Shown: positions 57,785 through 64,000 of the stretch, piece after piece
Layout: each line of letters begins with the position of its first letter
Numbering within the stretch: the first letter of the stretch is position 1
DNA from: Sipunculus nudus
Taxonomy: Eukaryota; Annelida; Sipuncula; Golfingiida; Sipunculidae
Length of the DNA: 64,000 nt
Assembly: GCA_026874595.1 (NCBI GenBank)
Contig: CM049315.1
Location: 4,396,664-4,460,663 of the forward strand
Direction of reading: 5' to 3'
Translations under genes and position numbers: made by a program
The notes under the pieces: generated by a model
Told to the model about the DNA's origin: nothing
The model's database searches: none
Seen by the model: the letters and a program-made list of their open reading frames with translations, nothing else

Positions 57785-59030
57785 ATGTTACTCCTCACGT
57801 GGAACGTGTTTTAATAAAATGTTACTCCTCACGTGGATCGTGTGTTTTAATAAAATATTACTCCTCCCGTGGATCATGTGTTTTAAAAAAATGTTACTCC
57901 TCACGTGGAACGTGTGTTTTATAAAAATGTTACTCCTCACGTGGAACGTGTGTTTTAATCAAATGTTACTCCTCACGTGGATCGTGTTTTAATAAAATGT
58001 TACTCCTCACGTGGAACGTGTGTTTTATAAAAATGTTACTCCTCAAGTGGAACGTGTGTTTTATAAAAATGTTACTCCTCACGTGGAACGTGTGTTTTAA
58101 TAAAATGTTACTCCTCACGTGGATCGTGTGTTTTAATAAAATGTTACTCCTCACGTGGAACGTGTGTTTTAATAAAATGTTACTCCTCACGTGGAACGTG
58201 TGTTTTATAAAAATGTTACTCCTCACGTGGAACGTGTGTTTTAATAAAATGTTACTCCTCACGTGGATCGTGTTTTAATAAAATGTTACTCCTCACGTGG
58301 AACGTGTGTTTTAATAAAATGTTACTCCTCACGTGGAACGTGTTTTAATAAAATGTTACTCCTCACGTGGAACGTGTGTTTTAATAAAATGTTACTCCTC
58401 ACGTGGAACGTGTGTTTTATAAAAATGTTTCTCCTCACGTGGAACGTGTGTTTTAATAAAATGTTACTCCTCACGTGGAACGTGAGTTTTAATAAAATGT
58501 TACTCCTCACGTGGAACGTGTGTTTTAATAAAATGTTACTCCTCACGTGGAACGTGTGTTTTATAAAAATGTTACTCCTCACGTGGAACGTGTGTTTTAA
58601 TAAAATGTTACTCCTCACGTGGAACGTGTGTTTTATAAAAATGTTACTCCTCACGTGGAACGTGTGTTTTAATAAAATGTTACTCCTCACGTGGAACGTG
58701 TGTTTTATAAAAATGTTACTCCTCACGTGGAACGTGTGTTTTAATAAAATGTTACTCCTCACGTGGAACGTGTGTTTTATAAAAATGTTACTCCTCACGT
58801 GGAACGTGTGTTTTAATAAAATGTTACTCCTCACGTGGAACGTGTTTTAATAAAATGTTACTCCTCACGTGGAACGTGTGTTTTATAAAAATGTTACTCC
58901 TCACGTGGAACGTGTGTTTTAATAAAATGTTACTCCTCACGTGAAACGTGTGTTTTATAAAAATGTTACTCCTCACGTGGAACGTGTGTTTTAATAAAAT
59001 GTTACTCCTCACGTGGATCGTGTGTTTTAA
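57785..59030. repeat. 36-bp minisatellite, about 35 copies
   Basis: The unit reads ATGTTACTCCTCACGTGGAA then CGTGTGTTTTAATAAA. Almost every unit holds the E-box CACGTG and a second ACGTG. Two main variants differ at the end (TTTTAATAAAATG or TTTTATAAAAATG); from about 58500 to 58840 they alternate regularly, giving a 72-bp dimer. A few units lack GT (34 bp). Since 36 is divisible by 3, long frames (170 and 195 codons) open on both strands; they are artefacts. Confidence 0.95.
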
Positions 59031-59141
59031 ATATGTATATGTGTGTAGGAGTGTGAGAAGACTAATGCTGCATCTTAAGATAAGATTTTACAGGCAAACC
59101 TTCATCTTAAAGAAATCTGCTCCATTATCTAAGTAAATAGA

Positions 59142-59142
<1 letters not shown>

Positions 59143-59221
<79 letters not shown>
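59143..59221. repeat. (GT)n(GA)n microsatellite
   Basis: About 10 GT units followed by about 30 GA units, uninterrupted. Confidence 0.95.
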
Positions 59222-59225
<4 letters not shown>

Positions 59226-59950
59226 TATTCAAATGGCGAGCGAAAGCGTGTACTAAGACTAAAGGCAATATGATAGTGTGTTACTCCCCAGTCACTTCCA
59301 GTCCCACCATCTTCTATCATAAGACCGTGTAACAGAAGTACTGTATTCCCTCCAGAGTCACCCATTTCCTGGGGCAGTGACTCAGACCCAGCAAGACAAG
59401 GATAAAAAACCTCCCAGTACACCAATAAAAAAAAAGTACTGTTGTAATTGCTCATGACAATACACGTGCTGGCCTTCCTCAGAGATCTACATAATACTTT
59501 TGTTATTTGTACCTAATTTATTGGAGACCAATTGTTCATTGATAAAAACAATAGGGGACAAATGTATTGCATCTATTTAGCGACTTTAAAAATGTCAAAT
59601 ACATATATTTTTATCATTCACTGTTTTTTATTATGATGATAATTGTTACCCGTAAAGTATCATAATTTTAACGGTTGACCGTTGTCCTGTTTTTGTTGAT
59701 CGAGAACAATCGAGGGTGAACCACAACGATTACGTGCAACACTGAGACAGCAGTCCGGGAAATTATGCTACCATATTATACCATCATACGGACGTTAAGA
59801 TTATTTTAGACATTACTTAGAACATCTTATTTCCGTATGCGAGTGTCTGTACACCAGTCATCTGAATAATCGTACATTCAAATATCCTTTAACAATACTT
59901 GAATATCCATTCCCTACTTGTCCTAATATATTTATCCCAGTTACCCAAAT
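59222..59950. other. Intergenic sequence
   Basis: No recognisable feature. A minus-strand frame at 59225-59455 has no known family. Confidence 0.3.
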
Positions 59951-59964
59951 ACACTCTAAAAACG

Positions 59965-60224
59965 GATTGGTTGAAACAGCTACCAATTTAATTGGTTGAA
60001 GCAGATATTGGTTAAAATCAACCAAATATTGTTTGATTAGAGCCCAGAATATTGGTTGACACCGACCGCGGCCAATTGGTTGCCCGCAAACTGATAATCT
60101 GATACAAAGTAACATTTAGATTTGTTTCTGACACGGGGGCACATGCGCGATCGCCTTTCCTCATTGGACGCTGCATAGGAGCTGCGTGTTAGTCCACGTG
60201 TTTTGTAGCGTCTTCTAGTTCAAC
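59965..60224 (+). promoter_or_regulatory. CCAAT-rich promoter and 5' UTR of the decayed gene at 60225
   Basis: Five ATTGG and two CCAAT motifs occur within 59965-60085 (ATTGGTTGA three times). Another inverted CCAAT box, CTCATTGGACGC, lies at about 60161-60172. The segment from 60125 to the ATG is GC-richer (GCGCGATCGCC) with a CACGTG at 60196-60201. There is no TATA box. NF-Y-bound CCAAT clusters are common in TATA-less promoters. Confidence 0.5.
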
Positions 60225-60774
60225 ATGGACAAATTTGTGAAGAAGATACTTGAAAAGCTGAAGTTGAAGCAGGAGCAAGGGACCTGGGTGTTTTTCACAG
60301 GTCATATAAAGGGTAAGGCTTATTTTTCTGGTTAGATTTCACTGGCTTTGGTATTTAATTTGGCTGTAAAGTATTTTTAGAACTGACTTTAACCAGTGTA
60401 TTTAGTTTAAAACCGACACGCTAAATTCATTGCCGTCATGATCGATTGATGATGTAAAAAACATTAGATCACTTCATTAAAATCCAATAACATCTTGCAT
60501 ATTCTAAGTCATCCGATTCTAAAAATGTTCATATTCCAAAGAGAAAATGTTCTTTTATTTTTTTGTACCATTCTTAATTTTTCTTATGAATATGAAGCAG
60601 TGTTTTGGTGTAAATAAAAATTAATGGCTGACTGTTCTGCCACAGGGAGCACGATACGAAGGAAACCATGCATGCTGTCAAATGGTGCGCATGCGCAGAC
60701 TAAATTTATTTGTTTGACAGATGTTAGAAGAAACATAGGCGTGGCCCGTGGGAACATCATTTCTTTGAAAAATA

Positions 60775-60812
60775 TATATATATAATATATATATTATATA
60801 TAATATATATTG
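60775..60812. repeat. Palindromic TA tract
   Basis: ATATATATATATAATATATA followed by TATTATATATAATATATA, in intron 1 of the decayed gene. Confidence 0.85.
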
Positions 60813-60932
60813 GTGACAAAAATCCCATAGGAAATCTTTACAGAAGGACACTAACCTTGGGCCAAGTTGGCCCATACAAAATGTTTAAGAAAAAATATAG
60901 AGATTTCAGGTAATTTTACACAATTAAAATTT

Positions 60933-60940
<8 letters not shown>

Positions 60941-60981
<41 letters not shown>
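60941..60981. repeat. (TA)n microsatellite
   Basis: About 20 TA units in intron 1 of the decayed gene. A (GT)n and poly-G tract follows at about 61041-61083. Confidence 0.95.
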
Positions 60982-60984
<3 letters not shown>

Positions 60985-61281
60985 GCATATGGGCAAAACT
61001 ATTCCATTAAATTGCCCCCACCCCAACTTTCAATTTTTGTGTGGGGTGTGTCTGTGTGCGTGTGTGTGTGGGGGGGGGGGGGGCTTCGGTTCCAATGCCT
61101 TTAATATGTCATATGCCCCTTCCAATGAATATTTAAATGTTTAATATGAATAGAAATTAAGTACAAATAAAATGAAATATTAAAAACATGTTTGTGTGAC
61201 GTCACAGGAATATAAAACAAATATATTCCTTTATAAAATAACATTAAAACAGTAACATCTTCAAAAGATATTTTAAATGAA

Positions 61282-61328
61282 TATATATTTATATATATAT
61301 ATATGCTTTATAAGTATATACTAAATAA

Positions 61329-61379
<51 letters not shown>

Positions 61380-61394
61380 CATATATATATATTA
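61282..61394. repeat. (TA)n microsatellites
   Basis: Several TA runs broken by single ACA steps. Frames crossing them are artefacts. Confidence 0.95.
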
Positions 61395-62087
61395 TAGTGT
61401 ATATAATATTGATATGTGTGTTTATATATGTTTATATTGTCATATATATTGTCTTTTCACAGGCTTTCTCATTAATTGTTGGTGTGGTCCAATTTAATTT
61501 TCATCATTTTACACAGCATGTTCATTTCTTTCGGGTCACCCTGTGTTCTGTGTGCAGGAAGACCCTGGCCGCTTGGAATAAAAGGGTCAAGGCCAAGAAG
61601 TCATGTGTCAGATAAAACCCAAATCATGTCTTTTCAGTGCAAATGTAACCCTGACTCAAACGACTTACAAGAATAATGATTTATTTACCCAGAACATGAT
61701 CAAGGTAAGAGGAGGCAGGTTTTGCCTATATTTTATTGGAGACCCAACAGGATTTAATCCAATTCCAGTGGAATACCAACTTGTCAGGTTCTCAGTGCTA
61801 TACCATTTATTCCTTTCATTCTTTATCAGTGGAACTTGAACATCATTGCAGTGGCATAAGACCAGTTAAATAGTTACATGGGCCAACACACCTTTGGTGC
61901 AGAGAATACCAAGTGCGAGCGTACATGTTTGGTCTGAGAGAGCATGTCACGCATAACTGAGCATGGGCTGAAGTGCTGGACATACATGCACCGTCATGTT
62001 TTTTTTCATAAATTATCAAACATAGGTAGGGCAATTCAAATACGGAAACTTTCAACGGTATTAAAAAAATATACCGCTATGTGTATT

Positions 62088-62133
62088 TAATATATATATA
62101 TGTGTGTGCATGTGTATTATATAAATATATATA

Positions 62134-62171
<38 letters not shown>

Positions 62172-62190
62172 TATATATATATATATATAT
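62088..62190. repeat. (TA)n microsatellites
   Basis: TA runs with TGTGTGTGCATG and ACAATT interruptions, in intron 2 of the decayed gene. Confidence 0.95.
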
Positions 62191-62792
62191 TATCACTTAA
62201 ATTACAAGTTGGTGCAATATGACATGAAGCCAAGTTGTTTTCCATGTGTGCACAATGTGTTCAAAAATAAAAGGTTCCCCTTCTTCTATTAAACAGTACA
62301 AAATTGTTTTCCCCTTTAAAGAAAAAATGTTCCATTTCTTGAAAAATAGAATAACTCTTGGTAGTAAGTATTAAAACAGAACATTTCACTGGTAAAGTGG
62401 AAACTATTATTTTAGTAGAAGTAGTTTTAATAAGTAGTTATTCTATTATGACTTGTTTTCCTGCAAAAAAAAATGCAAATTGAATCCAAATGAATCAGCT
62501 CTGCCTGGGGCCTGCTTAATACAGATTCATACGGTATATATAGTATTTCTGAGTACCGGTAATTTTATGTTACAGATCCAGACACTGCCTCCATCAAGCT
62601 CGAGACCAAGTGGCTCCAGCATTAATATCAGGAACTGAGAGAGAGGATGCACGAGGACATTTCAGAGACAGGGTGTCGAGGTTACCCTGGATTTGTGGAG
62701 AAGAAGGCCCATGTTTGGATATAAAGTAAATGAGATATCTAAGGTTTGCTAATTCTTACAGCCAGTGGCGTCAATTTATCTTTAAGTTCCAG

Positions 62793-62868
62793 GACTGGGG
62801 GGGGGGGATTACAGACACACACATAAGGGTCTGTATGACACATTTTCTAAATCCTGGATCCGCCCCTG
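62793..62868. repeat. Fragment of MITE family S
   Basis: A G tract and the terminal TTTCTAAATCCTGGATCCGC then CCCTG. The inside is mostly lost. Confidence 0.5.
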
Positions 62869-63658
62869 TATATGGGTAATTACTTCCTGATTTTCTATTA
62901 AAAAAATCTATATTACAATCACTAGTCCTGCCAGTGAAAATACTCTTTCAGATGATACTATAATCCCAATGGATCTTTAGGCTAAAGGTAAACAAGTTAC
63001 TAGTGACGTGTTGCATGCATGATCCTGTTTACAATGGTCAGATTCTTCAACCTGAGAATAAAAAGTCTCCTACAATACTAATGTGAGAAGCCAGAGGCAC
63101 CCAATCTTTTTCATCATGTAAATGATTTCATTATTTTACTTTGTGTAGGTGAATTCAAGGTTTTATATAATACCTGATCTATCAGTAAACTATTCCAAGC
63201 AAACTGATTCTTGATTTGGCTAACTTGACATTCATAGGTAGAGGGAGACTTCTTCGGAATATATCTGGATGAGGAGGCATGATGGAGTTGATGGCTAAAT
63301 GAGATGACATGGCAGCCATCCTGAAGGATAAGAACCAGGTGGCAGTGAAATACCCAGACAGCATGAAGATGATAGCTGGTTTGAATTCATCTGAGCCATC
63401 AGCAGGTAATCTTGGACCACCTTATATGTAGCTGTATAGTTCTTTTTGAAATATTGTACATGATTTTAATCTGTCTGCTAATCAGTTGAGTACGGTGGTA
63501 CAAGTTTCAGTATCTTGTCCATCTTCTGTAACAATCATGGCTTTCATGGCCCGTCCAAGACAAGCACACTACTTCTAGGCTATGATTTTAACTTTCCACC
63601 TCCCAGGTATAAATCATGTGTTCTACCTGTTAGACTACAGAAGCTGCCTAAATTTTTT

Positions 63659-64000
63659 TTAGCTCAGCTGACTATACATTATCTGAGCTATAGTCATTGT
63701 CCATTGTCCGTCGTCTGTCCGTCCGTTAGATTTGCACGTTTTGAAATCATTAGACCTATGAATCCAAAATTTGGCATACTGTTAGATGTCCCCAAAATCC
63801 CCTACCAAACCGGAAACTGGGTCACTGCGACTTCATTCCTTTGAGAAATTAAGGAAAAACCTCAGGTTTCCATTAAAAACCTATTATCACACTTCAGGAC
63901 TGCCTTATATCAAAACCACTGATCTGTCTGTTTTTCTTTCTTAATATTTACCAGAAGTACTGGTATTCTCCTATATATTTTCCATATAAATGCTGGAAAT
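63659..64000 (+). mobile_element. Family J element, 5' part, cut by the window end
   Basis: Starts TTAGCTCAGCTGACTATACA with partner arm TATCTGAGCTATAG, then GTCCGTCGTCTGTCCGTCCG, 'GCACGTTTTGAAATCATTAG' and 'GATGTCCCCAAAATCCCC'. It lies beyond the last recognised exon of the decayed gene. Confidence 0.75.

Larger units (their letters stand above)
60225..63405 (+). pseudogene. Decayed four-exon gene of unknown family
   Basis: Exon-like blocks are 60225-60312, 61558-61704, 62576-62725 and 63238-63405. Each junction has AG before and GT after (donors GTAAGG, GTAAGA, GTAAAT, GTAATC). Exon 1 ends in phase 1 and the other three are multiples of three (147, 150, 168), so one frame runs through all. 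That frame reads like protein in each block: MDKFVKKILEKLKLKQEQG, then RPWPLGIKGSRPRSH, then TASIKLETKWLQH and YQELRERMHEDISETG, then DDMAAILKDKNQVAVKYPDS. It holds six stops: 61674, 61677, 62623, 62722, 63270 and 63300. Translation from the ATG would end after 68 residues. I do not recognise the family. Further exons may lie past the window. A short functional 68-aa product or a non-coding RNA remain possible. Confidence 0.5.

Noticed and set aside
58263-58850. 195-codon frame (and 170 codons on the other strand) of a repeated 12-residue motif
   Set aside because: The frame exists because the 36-bp minisatellite unit is a multiple of three and lacks stops. There is no signal peptide, promoter logic or codon bias, and both strands are open.
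57785-59030. CRISPR-like array
   Set aside because: The units are contiguous with no unique spacers, and the window is eukaryotic. It is a minisatellite.
1-64000. tRNA or rRNA genes
   Set aside because: No cloverleaf with A/B boxes or rRNA-like block was found by eye; a covariance-model search would be decisive.

Overview
The window is intron-rich, AT-rich animal nuclear DNA. It has one clearly intact gene, one decayed gene, and otherwise mostly repeats. Several repeat families resemble the tandem-core, microsatellite-bearing non-autonomous elements described in bivalves ('pearl'/Helentron-associated elements), so a bivalve mollusc is the most likely source. That assignment rests on repeat style and general knowledge, not on a database search.

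Genes. MAT2B, the regulatory beta subunit of methionine adenosyltransferase, lies on the + strand at 30140-34835 in five coding exons with canonical splice sites and continuous phase (299 aa). At 60225-63405 four exon-like blocks with phase-1 junctions form one continuous frame that contains six in-frame stops. I read this as a decayed gene whose CCAAT-rich promoter and first exon are still recognisable. No other protein gene could be supported.

Repeats. At least six families of non-autonomous Helitron/Helentron-like elements fill most of 1-27 kb and 36-54 kb. I call them H, K, J, M, Q and P. They share a plan: a 5' terminal palindrome; a (GCC)n or (GTCC)n/(GTCT)n stretch; tandem core units of about 150-340 bp; a subterminal inverted copy of the 5' end; a short hairpin; and a 3' end CTAG, CTTG or similar, inserted between T and T. 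They are nested in one another: N contains H3, which contains K2 and H4; M contains J3 and K3; J5 contains Q (which contains J4) and also P. No Rep/helicase ORF is visible, so all copies appear non-autonomous. Core units of several families share the palindrome GGTGGCGCCACC.

Layout. 1-5.1 kb: an inverted repeat pair, element H1, a GGTCC palindrome, and a 153-159 bp tandem array of estrogen-response-element-like IR3 sites. 5.2-9 kb: K copies. 9.9-17 kb: J copies and H2. 17-26 kb: nested N/H3/K2/H4. 26-29.9 kb: DR2-bearing minisatellite, M-type, T and J2 elements. 30.1-34.8 kb: MAT2B. 34.9-36.3 kb: hAT-like MITE pieces. 36.3-43.1 kb: M with J3 and K3. 43.2-46.4 kb: heat-shock-type promoter or possible LTR, hAT-like and pogo-like MITEs. 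46.6-54.2 kb: J5 nest. 54.2-57.7 kb: MITEs and homopolymer tracts. 57.8-59.0 kb: 36-bp minisatellite. 59.9-63.4 kb: promoter and decayed gene. 63.66 kb to the end: a further J copy cut by the window edge.
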